From assembly GCF_900105415.1 (NCBI RefSeq), contig NZ_FNSM01000002.1, forward strand, positions 225,319-289,318: a stretch of 64,000 nt of DNA. The letters run 5' to 3'. Shown piece by piece: positions 1-7,728 of this stretch. This DNA is from Streptomyces sp. TLI_105 (GTDB lineage Bacteria > Actinomycetota > Actinomycetes > Streptomycetales > Streptomycetaceae). The position numbers and the translations under genes were made by a program. Each line of letters begins with the position of its first letter. The first letter of the stretch is position 1. The notes beneath the pieces were generated by a model. The model saw nothing but the letters and a program-made list of their open reading frames with translations, was not told the DNA's origin and made no database searches.

Positions 1-2
1 CC

Positions 3-233
3 AAGATCGTGCCGTTCGGCGTCTTCGTCCGCATCGAAGACCGAGAGGACGGCTTCCAGGGGCTCGTGCACACCAGCGAGCTGGATGAATCCTCCAAAGA
101 CGTCGTCGAGGTCGGCGACGCCCTCACCGTGAAGATCATTGAGGTCGACATCGCGCGCCGCCGCATTTCCTTGTCGCATACCCAGGCCCGCAGAACCCGC
201 TCTGAGGGCGGCATTGAGGGTGGATCGGCATGA
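3..233 (+). CDS. S1 RNA-binding domain protein, C-terminal part (cut by window start)
   Basis: The frame is open from the first bases and ends in TGA at 231-233, so only the last 76 residues are visible and the true start lies upstream. The stretch reads as one S1 (OB-fold) RNA-binding domain: a PFGVFVRIED strand, then GLVHTSEL, then a VGDALTVKIIEVD strand and RRRISLS. This is the usual order for S1 domains of ribosomal protein S1, RNase or PNPase relatives. The protein most likely binds RNA in the cytoplasm. The stop overlaps the ATG of the next gene (ATGA), so the two are probably translated together. The full domain count cannot be known from this window. Confidence 0.75.
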   Translation, partial: KIVPFGVFVRIEDREDGFQGLVHTSELDESSKDVVEVGDALTVKIIEVDIARRRISLSHTQARRTRSEGGIEGGSA

Positions 234-1147
234 GGAGCCAGGAGGCCGAGCTCGACCGGGACATAGCCGCGCTCTTGGCGGCAATGGCGTTTACCGAGAT
301 ACGGCATCTGGCTGGGAGGCCACAGCGCGGGAAGCAGGACACCTCCCATGACGAGGTTCTGGACCGCATCAGGTTCCTGGCCAACTTGAGCCACAACCTT
401 CCGGGTGTCGCACGTCCAGGTGCCAGGAGGCCCTCCCGCCAGGGCAAGCCCCTCAGCAGCTTCGATCAGGCGATGACCGAACGGCCGATGAGCTGGGTGT
501 GGAACACCGCCGGCCCGGACGCCCGTGCATGGATGCTGCGTCACATCGAACAGGCAGGGCGAAGCTGGACGCCACCCCCGCCGCTGCCGCAATCGCGCAG
601 GGCCCCGTCGTCGATGACGCCGCGGCAACGGGTGGGCCTTCTGCTCAGACGCTGGCCGGTCAAGGCCCCCTCCGGACGGCAGCCGCTGCCCGCAGAAGCG
701 AACGTTCTCAAGGCCCTCGACACCGAAGCGGTCTGCGCCTTGAACGACGAGGCCCGACGACTTCGGCTCGGCCTGGGTGGTGGCGGATCGTGGTTCCGGG
801 CCCACCTCGCCCCCGACGGCATCCACTATCTGCTCCCGGATCCGGCGAACTACTACTGGCCCGGTACTCCGAACGCTCGCGGCGGCAAGATCGATTGGTG
901 GCAGTGCACCATGCTGCTGCAGATGTACAACGGAGAGCAGGTCAGCAGCATGGTCGCCGTACTCCCGGAGACCTTCACGGCGGTACCCTCGACATTGCTC
1001 CGGAAGGACCAGCTGCGACTCGTCCACCACGTCCGCTCCATCGAGCGAGACACCTCCCAATGGGGCCGAGACCACAAGGCCGAATGCGCGCCGCAGCTTT
1101 GCGGCTACATCCCCGAAACAACCGACAACGCCCCGACGACTACATGA
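230..1147 (+). CDS. hypothetical protein, 305 aa
   Basis: I do not recognise this family. The ATG overlaps the stop of the S1-domain gene by four bases, indicating translational coupling. The N-terminal third is charged and helical. The middle is proline- and arginine-rich (around residues 115-150). The C-terminal half looks folded, with aromatic patches such as HYLLPDPANYYWPG and KIDWWQCTMLL, and ends in a low-complexity Thr/Pro tail. No signal peptide, membrane segment or catalytic motif is visible. Third-position GC is high throughout, supporting real coding. Confidence 0.65.
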   Translation: MRSQEAELDRDIAALLAAMAFTEIRHLAGRPQRGKQDTSHDEVLDRIRFLANLSHNLPGVARPGARRPSRQGKPLSSFDQAMTERPMSWVWNTAGPDARAWMLRHIEQAGRSWTPPPPLPQSRRAPSSMTPRQRVGLLLRRWPVKAPSGRQPLPAEANVLKALDTEAVCALNDEARRLRLGLGGGGSWFRAHLAPDGIHYLLPDPANYYWPGTPNARGGKIDWWQCTMLLQMYNGEQVSSMVAVLPETFTAVPSTLLRKDQLRLVHHVRSIERDTSQWGRDHKAECAPQLCGYIPETTDNAPTTT

Positions 1148-1154
1148 CCGCAGC

Positions 1155-1835
1155 ATGGTGGCATCGCTACTGAGAGCTACTTGTCACTTGGCGGCAGCTT
1201 CGGGAGTGCAGGGCCTGCTCGACGGCACCGACATGGTCACCATGCTGGCCGGTGCCGTCAGCGGCGCCGTGGCCGGCTACACCTACTACCCGGCCACCTA
1301 CGACGCCGACCTGCGTCTGGCCGCCACCGGCGCCGTCGCGCTCGGCGGCGTCTTCCTCTTCACCACGGTCGCCGACGCGGTGCTCGCCCCGCTGCGCCGC
1401 CGCTTCACTCAGGCCGACGTCGCCGAGATGCGCGCCGCCGCCGAGGCCCGCGTGGCCGAGGTCCGCGGCGTCGCCGTCCCGAGCGGCCTGAGCGAGGCGC
1501 TCGACCAGGTCGCCGCGGCCTCCGAGGACGACGCCGCGCACCGCGCCGCCCAGGCCGCCTACTGCATCGACCTCAGCAACCAGCTGCTGAGCAACCCCGG
1601 CCGGTGGCGCGGCTACACCACCGGCGAGGCCACCTACTACCTCGCCCCCGGCACGGTCCTGCACTACAGCCGCGAGGAGACCGAGCGCGGCACCCCCGAG
1701 CACCGCTACACCCTCCTGACCGCCGACGACCCGACGCCGGTCCCCGTCACCAACGTCCGGGACATCTTCGACGACCTCACCCTCCGCGTCCGCAAGACCG
1801 AGGTCCTCGACGAGACGGTGCCGAGCATGGTCTGA
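1155..1835 (+). CDS. hypothetical membrane-anchored protein
   Basis: The N-terminus has two hydrophobic stretches, one around TMLAGAVSGAVAGYTYYP and one around LAATGAVALGGVFLFTTV, so it is probably a two-pass membrane hairpin. A cytoplasmic helical domain of about 150 residues follows (ADVAEMRAAAEARVAEVRGV). The start is uncertain: ATG 1155, GTG 1206 and ATG 1233 are all in frame and none has a clear ribosome site, but the hydrophobic hairpin is kept from 1233 onward. No known domain is recognised. Codon bias is strongly Streptomyces-like. Confidence 0.6.
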   Translation: MVASLLRATCHLAAASGVQGLLDGTDMVTMLAGAVSGAVAGYTYYPATYDADLRLAATGAVALGGVFLFTTVADAVLAPLRRRFTQADVAEMRAAAEARVAEVRGVAVPSGLSEALDQVAAASEDDAAHRAAQAAYCIDLSNQLLSNPGRWRGYTTGEATYYLAPGTVLHYSREETERGTPEHRYTLLTADDPTPVPVTNVRDIFDDLTLRVRKTEVLDETVPSMV

Positions 1836-1954
1836 CGGCCCTCTGTGCCGCCCCCGCGCCGCGCCCCGCGCGGAGTTCGGGGGCGGCGCGGAGGACCGGA
1901 CAGCCCGGCCCCGGCCGCCACATCGGCCTCCCCCACCGTGCAGGAGAACAACGG

Positions 1955-2266
1955 ATGACCGCCACCGTGATCACCGCCGAGACCCTTATCAGCCGCTACG
2001 CCGACGACATCGCCTACGTCGCGCAGCAGCCCCCGGCCACCGACCTCGTCGTCCTCATCAGCCAGCTCGACACCGCCACCCCGCGCTATGAGACGGCCGG
2101 CATCAACGGCAGCGAGGACCTGGAGACCGCCTCGTCCCACCTCGACGAGGCCCTCAACAGCACCGACGAGACCTCCCGCAACGTCTTCCTGCGCCGCGCC
2201 CACGACCTCCTGCGCCCGCTCGTCTGGGACATGACGCAGGAGTACCGCACTGCCGCCGGCGACTGA
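1955..2266 (+). CDS. hypothetical protein, 103 aa
   Basis: This small acidic, all-helical protein starts at ATG 1955, preceded by a good ribosome site (AGGAG at 1942-1946). It begins with TATVITAETLISRYADDIAYV and ends in WDMTQEYRTAAGD. No membrane segment or known motif is seen. It lies 120 bases downstream of the membrane protein on the same strand and is followed directly by a strong hairpin terminator, so it is probably the last gene of this cluster. The family is not recognised. Confidence 0.65.
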   Translation: MTATVITAETLISRYADDIAYVAQQPPATDLVVLISQLDTATPRYETAGINGSEDLETASSHLDEALNSTDETSRNVFLRRAHDLLRPLVWDMTQEYRTAAGD

Positions 2267-2274
2267 CCCGAGCC

Positions 2275-2352
2275 CCCGGCCCGCTCCGCGTGCGCCCCGT
2301 CTCCCCCACGCCTGATGAGAGGCGGGGCGCACGGGCCGGCAGCCTCTTTTTT
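2275..2352 (+). terminator. hairpin terminator after the 1955-2266 gene
   Basis: GGCCCG (2279-2284) and TGCGCCCCG (2291-2299) pair with CGGGGCGCA and CGGGCC at 2323-2337 in an interrupted stem. A run of six T follows at 2346-2351, giving a classic intrinsic terminator layout. Confidence 0.7.
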
Positions 2353-2485
2353 CACCACTGCCCTCGCTCTCTGCCCTCCGGCGCTTGCGCCCCCGCGACA
2401 GACACCTCAGGCGCTTAGGAAGTCAAGTTCGCCGAGCTGGGTCCGTGTGTAGCCTGTCGATCTGTTCGAGAGCGAGCGGGGGTGG

Positions 2486-2770
2486 ATGGTGTCTGGCGGG
2501 CCGTGGACGGGTGGTGACCGTGGTCACAACGACGAGGTTCACGAGCGGTGGCTGCGGCTGCGGAACAGGTCGACCGGAGCGCCTGATTATCGGGACGAGT
2601 GGTATGACGCGCAGTGCGGTGGGTGCCGGTTCTGGGTCGCGTTGAGCGGCAAGTTGGGTCAGGACTGGGGTGCCTGCTCGAATGCCGATTCAATGTTCGA
2701 TGGGCAGGTGCGCTTCGAGCACGATGGTTGTGGTTCTTTCATGGTCCGCGCAGACGGCTCGTTCGGCTGA
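2486..2770 (+). CDS. DUF3027-like small protein
   Basis: The protein is 94 aa. Its core, YDAQCGGCRFWVALSG followed by GQDWGACSNADS and FEHDGCGSF, matches my memory of the actinobacterial DUF3027 family. Four cysteines (CxxC, then two single Cys) suggest a small metal-binding or disulfide-stabilised fold. ATG 2486 is preceded by a purine-rich GCGGGGGTGG. The function is unknown. Such genes often occur singly among immunity-type genes, which is the setting here. No operon partner is visible. Confidence 0.75.
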   Translation: MVSGGPWTGGDRGHNDEVHERWLRLRNRSTGAPDYRDEWYDAQCGGCRFWVALSGKLGQDWGACSNADSMFDGQVRFEHDGCGSFMVRADGSFG

Positions 2771-2817
2771 CGGCTGTTGGAGGGAAGTGGCCAGGATCTG
2801 TCCCGCCGATCATGTGG

Positions 2818-3198
2818 CTATAGATGGTCGGCAGGTCTACCTGTAGCGGGCTTCGAGACTCCGCCATCCTGGGTGGTGAACCGGTCCAGCAGCCGGATCG
2901 CCATGTCGTGGTCGTAGAACCGGGCCATCTCGTAAGCACTTCTTCCACCGTCGGGGGTGGCGGTGGGGTCGGCACCATAGGCAAGGACGATTGCGGTGAG
3001 AGCGCTGTCGATCGGCTGCCCTGACTGAAGAGCCGAGTCCCCTTCCAGTTCGATGGCGTGCGTCAGCAAAGTCATGCCGAAGCAGACCTCGTTCACGTCA
3101 GCTCCCTCGTCCAGGAGGCGCGTGAGCGTGGCGTGATCGCTCGACTCGACCGCCTGATGGGCGGGCGTCCAAGGTTCGATTTCGACGATATTCACCAC
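2818..3198 (-). CDS. ankyrin-repeat protein
   Basis: This 126-aa protein contains two to three ankyrin-type units. The clearest are TPAHQAVESSDHATLTRLLDEGADVNE, read as the helix pair plus the ADVNE turn, and LAYGADPTATPDGGRSAYEMARFY. Ankyrin repeats act in protein binding; in bacteria, short solitary ankyrin proteins are often immunity or inhibitor proteins. It has no signal peptide, so it is probably cytoplasmic. It is a monocistronic gene convergent with the DUF3027-like gene. The fold is visible; the partner is not. Confidence 0.8.
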   Translation of the reverse strand: MVNIVEIEPWTPAHQAVESSDHATLTRLLDEGADVNEVCFGMTLLTHAIELEGDSALQSGQPIDSALTAIVLAYGADPTATPDGGRSAYEMARFYDHDMAIRLLDRFTTQDGGVSKPATGRPADHL

Positions 3199-3243
3199 GG
3201 CATCATGTCTGATCGCTCACCATCATGATCGGCCGAGCAGCTC

Positions 3244-3945
3244 CTAAGCAGCCTCTACCAAGGCAGACGCGGCTGGGAAGGCAACGGCCTCATTGAAGTG
3301 ATGGCCGTGCTGGAGGCAGTGGTAGAGCTGTCCGATCAGGCGGTTGAACAGGTTGCGCTGGGCTGAGGCGTGCCAGTCTCCCTGGTCGCGGCGGCGCCGG
3401 TAGTGGGCCTTGGCACCGGGTGATGCGGTGATAGAAGAGAAGGCCCAGAGGTAGCCGACGGCGTTCAGGCGGTCGTTCTTCACCCACCGTCTGGTGATGG
3501 ACGACTTCTTGCCGGAGGCCCGGGTGATGGGCGAGGAGCCGGCGTATGCCTTCAGCCCGCGGGCGTCGGCGAACCGGGCGCGGTCGTCTCCGATCTCAGC
3601 GAGCACCCGGGCGCCGAGCTGGGTGCCCAGGCCGGGGAAACTGAGGATGATCTCAGCGTCCGGATGCTGAGGGAACGCATCCTCGACCGCCTCGGCGAGC
3701 TGGGCGGCGGCGGTGCAGGCAGCCTCCAATTGGATGAGGAGGGCGAGCATCTGCTTGCCGAGCGCGTCCTCGACGAGTGCGGGCTGGTGAGCCCAGTCGG
3801 CCCGGAAGACCTCGCGGAGCCGTTCGGCCTCGGCCTCGATCCCGCGCTGACGGCCGGCCCGCTTGAGCGCGGCCTGGAGCTGGACGCGGGTCAATCGGGC
3901 CGCACGGGCCGGTGTGGGTGCGGCCTTGAGGAGCTCGTTGTCGGC
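3244..3945 (-). pseudogene. IS110-family transposase, N-terminally truncated
   Basis: The C-terminal two thirds of an IS110/IS1111-type transposase is intact. It includes the Transposase_20 helix-hairpin core (FPGLGTQLGARVLAEIGDD, then LKAYAGSSPITRASGKKS) and the terminal serine-containing domain (KNDRLNAVGYLWAFSS, RNLFNRLIGQLYHCLQ). The N-terminal RuvC-like DEDD catalytic domain is missing: homology stops near 3945, where a short direct repeat (GCGTACGGAC at about 3945 and 3968) marks the break. It cannot catalyse transposition alone. A second, shorter remnant of the same type lies at 36309-36563. Confidence 0.8.
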
Positions 3946-4060
3946 GTACGGACTTTTCTCCCCAGTTGCGTACGGACGAACGTCCCCAGCTCTGACCGCA
4001 GGCAGCGGCAGCAGGGGGATCTCGGTTGAGATCGATGCCCCGACCAGGGACACTCGCGCG

Positions 4061-4873
4061 ATGAGCCACAGCACATCGTCTGAACCGATCGAGCGAGGGT
4101 GGGACGAGCCCTGGTATCGGGTTCGCATGGCGGACTTCCAGGCGTCGTTCCTGCCCAGCGACGGCGAGGACTTGGACGAGGTCTGCAACGTCGATGTCTT
4201 CGTGACTCTGAAGGATGGATCTCGTTGGACCGCGACCGTGTTCACCGTCGTGGAAGTCGAACGCCTGATGAAACTCTGGGCAGGGACCGACGAGGCCCTC
4301 GGGGGCCGGTACTTCTGGGTCTCGGACGGCCTGATCGTCAGGGATCCCGGCATCGACAACATGACCGACGTAATCGCCGGACTGATCGAGAATGGCGAGT
4401 TCTCCGAGCCCGTCGAACACCAGCGAGTCCCAGAACGGTGCATCGGTCTGCATGACCAGCACCATCACCGTTCGCAGCTGACCGCAGCATCGACCGACAG
4501 GAACCTGAGGGAGCGTCACCTCCAGCTGTCGAAGGACACGGCGTACGCGGTCTCACGCGAGCATTCCCACGCAATCGAACAGCGAGGTAACTCTCCGCGA
4601 TGGCTCCCCAAGATCTGTGCCAGAACCCCGTTCTCGGGCTCTGGCACAACTTCTGTGGATCTGGCGCGAGACGGCAGGTCCGTGCGCCGTGCTACGTCCT
4701 GGTCGGCTGCGGTGCCGACGGGATTTGAACCCGCGAGACAGATGGGAGCAGGTCCGCTCCGTCTCCGTCAGTCGCCGTGGGAGGGACCTCGCCCACGGCG
4801 ATCGCAATGGACCGCTCTGCCACGGCACCGCAGCCTGCGGAAATGCGCGCATTCCCGCTCTGGCCAAGCGTAG
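4061..4873 (+). CDS. hypothetical protein, immunity-like N-terminus with an unnatural tail
   Basis: ATG 4061 opens a well-formed protein of about 130 residues: an acidic first part, then VCNVDVFVTLKDGSRWTATV, WAGTDEAL, RYFWVSDGLIVRDPG. This compact beta-rich domain is one I associate with orphan immunity-like proteins of Streptomyces, but I cannot name the family. After about residue 128 the sequence loses protein character and reads on into a small inserted element (4637-4953), stopping at 4873. The natural stop was probably lost, or the C-terminus replaced. Only the 4061-4450 part is likely conserved. Confidence 0.55.
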   Translation: MSHSTSSEPIERGWDEPWYRVRMADFQASFLPSDGEDLDEVCNVDVFVTLKDGSRWTATVFTVVEVERLMKLWAGTDEALGGRYFWVSDGLIVRDPGIDNMTDVIAGLIENGEFSEPVEHQRVPERCIGLHDQHHHRSQLTAASTDRNLRERHLQLSKDTAYAVSREHSHAIEQRGNSPRWLPKICARTPFSGSGTTSVDLARDGRSVRRATSWSAAVPTGFEPARQMGAGPLRLRQSPWEGPRPRRSQWTALPRHRSLRKCAHSRSGQA

Positions 4874-4953
4874 AGACATCGTTCTCCGCGGACGAATCTT
4901 TATCCGGTCGCCTGCAACGACTGCCATAGGCCCACAGAAGTTGTGCCAGAGCC
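4637..4953. mobile_element. 317-bp ISL3-like MITE with perfect 22-bp inverted ends and 8-bp target duplication
   Basis: The ends are perfect 22-bp inverted repeats (4637-4658 and 4932-4953, beginning GGCTCTGGCACAACTTCTG). They are flanked by identical 8-bp direct repeats CGTTCTCG (4629-4636 and 4954-4961). An 8-bp duplication and a GGYTCTGG end are typical of the ISL3 family, and the full ISL3 element at 25168-27693 has related ends. No transposase is encoded, so it is a non-autonomous copy. Its cargo is the tRNA-like sequence at 4711-4829. The intact ends and duplication argue for recent movement. Confidence 0.8.
4711..4829 (-). tRNA. tRNA-like sequence, 119 nt, no recognisable anticodon loop
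   Basis: Read on the minus strand, a 7-bp acceptor stem (GGTGCCG/CGGCACC), a 4-bp D stem with AGCGGTCCA loop and a perfect T arm (GCGGG-TTCAAAT-CCCGT) are all present and correctly ordered. The anticodon region is not normal: it is a 10-bp hairpin (TCGCCGTGGG...CCCACGGCGA) with a 10-nt loop and no U33 or standard 7-nt loop. A long variable-type arm (GAGAC...GTCTC) follows. The acceptor pairing extends outward to 13 bp (4705-4717 with 4823-4835). It may be a decayed tRNA, a tRNA mimic or a novel small RNA. It lies inside the MITE. Confidence 0.5.
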
Positions 4954-5119
4954 CGTTCTCGTGGACAAAGCCAGTCCGGGCCTGACGGAACCCGCTCAGG
5001 GCAAAACAGGATGAAAACCCTCATATGGGTGAAGCTCCTCGCCTCGGGATCGACCAGCACGCTGCCGTAACGGAGAGCGCGTTTGGCATGTCGCTTCACT
5101 GGCCTGGTTGGATTCCCGT

Positions 5120-5869
5120 ATGACGGATTGGCCGCAACTCAGCCATGCTTACGGCTCCGCAGAGGACATACCCGCGCTGCTGGACCAGATCGCATCGGAG
5201 CCGAACGCCGAGCGTTGGAACGATCTGTGGTCGGTGCTGTGCCATCAAGGCAGTGTCTATTCGGCCAGCTTCGCGACCCTGCCATGGCTAGTCGACGTAG
5301 CTGGCAGCGATGACCGAGAGCAGGCGGTCAGTGCCCTGAACCTGGCGGGCGCGATCATGGCTGGCTCCGATCAGCCGCACGGGGCCGGCGATGTCCGCGC
5401 GCAGCACTCGGCGGAGGTCGAGACCCTGCTGGCGGTGGTGAACCAGCACCTCCGGACGGCGTCCGATCGCACCGAGTACGCCTACCTCCTGGAAGCCATG
5501 CTGAGCTTCGAAGGCGTCATGGGTTGGAGCGAAGAGCTGGCCTGGGGCCTTGTGAACGAGGAGTACGAGATCTCCTGCCCCAGCTGCCAAGCCAACCTGT
5601 TCGTTGTCATCGGGGAGCGCGGATTCTTCTCCACGAGCGGCGACTACGCGCTGTCGGGGGACGACGTCGAGACGACGCCCCTGCGTCCCGCGAATGTCGC
5701 AGACATGGACGGCATCGGCCGACGGCTTCACGACATCGCGCTCAGCGACGGTCACCCGGAAGTCGCCAGCGCGATGCTCTACATCTTCGGCGATGCCACG
5801 TGCCCGGACTGTGAAACAGGCTTCTCCGTGGCGGACCAGATCAGCGCCGACTGGTCCGCCACACACTGA
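5120..5869 (+). CDS. hypothetical protein with CxxC...CxxC zinc-ribbon-like cysteines
   Basis: The protein is 249 aa from ATG 5120. It starts MTDWPQLSHAYGSAEDIPAL and is mostly helical in the first 130 residues, with a HEAT-like feel (EQAVSALNLAGAIMAG, YAYLLEAMLSFEGV). Two cysteine pairs, SCPSCQ (about residue 154) and TCPDCE (about residue 232), suggest a zinc-binding site closing the C-terminal domain. I cannot name the family; proteins of this look occur next to polymorphic toxins as immunity proteins. It is a single gene with no clear ribosome site. The C-terminus ends just before the repeat array at 5931. Confidence 0.65.
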   Translation: MTDWPQLSHAYGSAEDIPALLDQIASEPNAERWNDLWSVLCHQGSVYSASFATLPWLVDVAGSDDREQAVSALNLAGAIMAGSDQPHGAGDVRAQHSAEVETLLAVVNQHLRTASDRTEYAYLLEAMLSFEGVMGWSEELAWGLVNEEYEISCPSCQANLFVVIGERGFFSTSGDYALSGDDVETTPLRPANVADMDGIGRRLHDIALSDGHPEVASAMLYIFGDATCPDCETGFSVADQISADWSATH

Positions 5870-5930
5870 GGGCAGGTCCAACGAAACGTACCCGCCTTCC
5901 CCGGAGCAGGACTGGTACCTCAGGCCGCTC

Positions 5931-5998
5931 AAACTTCGGTGAGACGAAACTGCCGGTCATCAACCTTCGGTGACCTCGATCAGTCTTCGATGAGACAG
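5931..5998 (-). repeat. three direct repeats resembling transposase-binding end repeats
   Basis: Minus-strand copies of GTCTCAYCGAAGRYTGA occur at about 5931-5945, 5961-5975 and 5981-5996 (the middle copy reads GTCACCGAAGGTTGA). Multiple short direct repeats at one edge are typical of the ends of transposons of the Tn5053/Tn7 (TniA/TnsB) type. No transposase or opposite end was recognised. The stretch 5870-6680 otherwise contains no gene that I can support. Confidence 0.35.
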
Positions 5999-6201
5999 CA
6001 CACCCGTCTCTCAAATCGGGTATTTCGGAAATAAACCCTGAAAAGCGACGCACAGAATGGCCCCTTCAGTCGACGAACTCGGCCCGCCCGGTATGGATCG
6101 ATCCGCGATCAGCTGGGAGGCTCACACATGGCCTCTCGTGGCTTTTTGAGCCCTCGGGTAGCTCGCCGGTTACGAAAAATGGGGGCGCCGGTCACTGGTG
6201 A

Positions 6202-6262
6202 GACTGAGCGCTTCACTTGGCAAGTGAGCCGTTGACTTGGCGGGGCTGTGCGCTTGAGTTGG
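6202..6262 (+). repeat. three imperfect direct repeats, with an inverted partner at 8931-8944
   Basis: GAGCGCTTCACTTGGC, GAGCCGTTGACTTGGC and TGCGCTTGAGTTGGC follow one another. The first is preceded by ACT, and GACTGAGCGCTTCA (6202-6215) is repeated exactly in inverted orientation at 8931-8944. The two sites bracket the genes at 6727-8826, so they may be the ends of an element of about 2.7 kb. No transposase or target duplication was identified. Confidence 0.35.
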
Positions 6263-6726
6263 CGGGCAGGGGTAGCGGACTGGTTTCTTACCTACGGGGT
6301 CTTCGCGAAAACCGCACGGGAGGCTGCTGCCGCGGGCTGTGCTGAGGGCATGGAGGTATCGGTTCCTATCCCTGAGGCCGGATCCCGGCCGGTGTGGTCG
6401 CACAGCTGCACTCTGGACGATCTCGCCGCGCCGTACACCATTGCCCCGGGGTCTTCGGGCGGCTGGAGACGGGGCCGGGATGGGCCCGGCGGTAGACGGC
6501 GGCGTGGAAGACATACGGGGCGGGGATCATCTGTCGGTCCAGGACCTGGCCAACTTTCCGGCGCTCGCCTCGCTACCGGCACGCGGGTTTACCTGGCGGG
6601 CCCGGCAGCGGCACCGCCCTGGGCTGCAGTACATGCAAGCGCTTTAGTCGGCACCTGCACACTTGGTGAGGTGCGACAGAGGAAATGCGGGTGCCGACTG
6701 ATGGGCCGTACGGGCAGCATGCCCGT

Positions 6727-7179
6727 ATGTCTACCGAAGTCAGCGGAATGATCGAGTGCCGGCCAGGCGCCCGCCTCTGGGGCCCCGACGACGAGGACTC
6801 CGTGTGGCACGCCGCCATCGACCTCTTCCTGCTCAACAACGGCAACGCCTACGACGCCCTCGCCTGCCTCTTCGGCATCCGGAACTACTTCGGCTTCCGC
6901 CCTCTGGCCGAAAGCCGCGGCTTTCCGAGCGACGCATCCGAGGGGCTCCAGACCGAGTACGCCGCGTACGGCGGATCTCCTGACACCCACGGCACGACAT
7001 GGATCACGTGGGCCGAGCTCGCCTCGACCGACTGGCAGGAAACAGACAGTTTCGGCACGCGAAGCCGAGAATCGGTCGCCGGAAACGAAAGCGACTGGGG
7101 GCCGGTCTGGAGCGTGATGCGGACACTCAGCGAACTCCATGGAGCAGACCATGTGCGACTCGCTGTCTGGTTCCACTGA
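6727..7179 (+). CDS. hypothetical protein, 150 aa
   Basis: The start is ATG 6727 (MSTEVSGMIECRPGARLWG); ATG 6748 is an alternative. The first half is a compact helical unit (WHAAIDLFLLNNGNAYDALACLFGIRNYF), the second half is acidic with several Trp residues. I recognise it only as the type of small orphan protein common in Streptomyces accessory regions, with no assigned function. It is cytoplasmic, with no signal or membrane segment. It lies 45 bases upstream of the DUF5958-like gene on the same strand, so the two are probably one transcript. Confidence 0.65.
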   Translation: MSTEVSGMIECRPGARLWGPDDEDSVWHAAIDLFLLNNGNAYDALACLFGIRNYFGFRPLAESRGFPSDASEGLQTEYAAYGGSPDTHGTTWITWAELASTDWQETDSFGTRSRESVAGNESDWGPVWSVMRTLSELHGADHVRLAVWFH

Positions 7180-7224
7180 CCTCGACTCCGCGGCGAAGCG
7201 CCGCTTGCCCGATGGGAGACCGGC

Positions 7225-7623
7225 GTGACTGAACGCGACATCCTACTCAACGAGCTTGCCCAGGGGCTCCGCCCGATGCCACAGGGCATCGCATGGTTCG
7301 ACGCACTCGCCCCAGACGAGCAGTCCGAGGTCCTACTGTTTCTGCGCCACCACTGTGTCCAGGCACGTGTCGTCGCCGAGGACGGACCGGAGGGCATCCG
7401 CCGTGCCGGTCTGCGCCCGACGCACACGCCGGCGGTGCTGATCACCCGTGGTCGGATAGACCATCAACTGGGGAAGGTCGCCTCTCTGACTCCCCTCGAC
7501 GAACGCCGGAAGGCCTTCCGGCTGCTAATCGCGGTGCTCGCGATCGCCGACGGACGACGCCGCGAGCGCTACTGCTCGAACGGGTGCGGTCACTGGTGGC
7601 ACAGGCTGTCCGCCGCCGACTGA
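7225..7623 (+). CDS. DUF5958-like protein
   Basis: The protein is 132 aa from GTG 7225. NELAQGLRPMPQGIAWFDAL near the start and ERRKAFRLLIAVLAIADGRRRERYC followed by GCGHWWHRL at the end match what I remember of DUF5958, a small helical family widespread in Streptomyces and often found singly beside immunity genes. The C-terminal Cys/His cluster (C, C, H, H) could bind a metal. The function is unknown. It is likely co-transcribed with the gene at 6727. Confidence 0.75.
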   Translation: MTERDILLNELAQGLRPMPQGIAWFDALAPDEQSEVLLFLRHHCVQARVVAEDGPEGIRRAGLRPTHTPAVLITRGRIDHQLGKVASLTPLDERRKAFRLLIAVLAIADGRRRERYCSNGCGHWWHRLSAAD

Positions 7624-7728
7624 TCCCTCCGTCGGCATCAGCGCCCAGCTGGGCTCCCGTATCAGGCACGTACATAGCCCGACGGACCGGCAGCAGCGTG
7701 GAGTCACTACCGCAGCGGCTCGGTGAGT

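Noticed and set aside
3653..4519. 288-residue minus-strand frame opposite the 4061 gene
   Set aside because: Antisense to the IS110 remnant in a different frame and to the 4061 gene, with no conserved domain.
4711..4829. tRNA-Sec, or a tRNA interrupted by a group I intron
   Set aside because: No UCA anticodon loop or long Sec-type acceptor/T layout is seen, and the extra 30 nt is far too short for a group I intron.
6248..6751. 167-residue open frame in the gap after the 5931 repeats
   Set aside because: Gly/Arg-rich, no coding bias, no start signal, and it overlaps the supported start of the 6727 gene.
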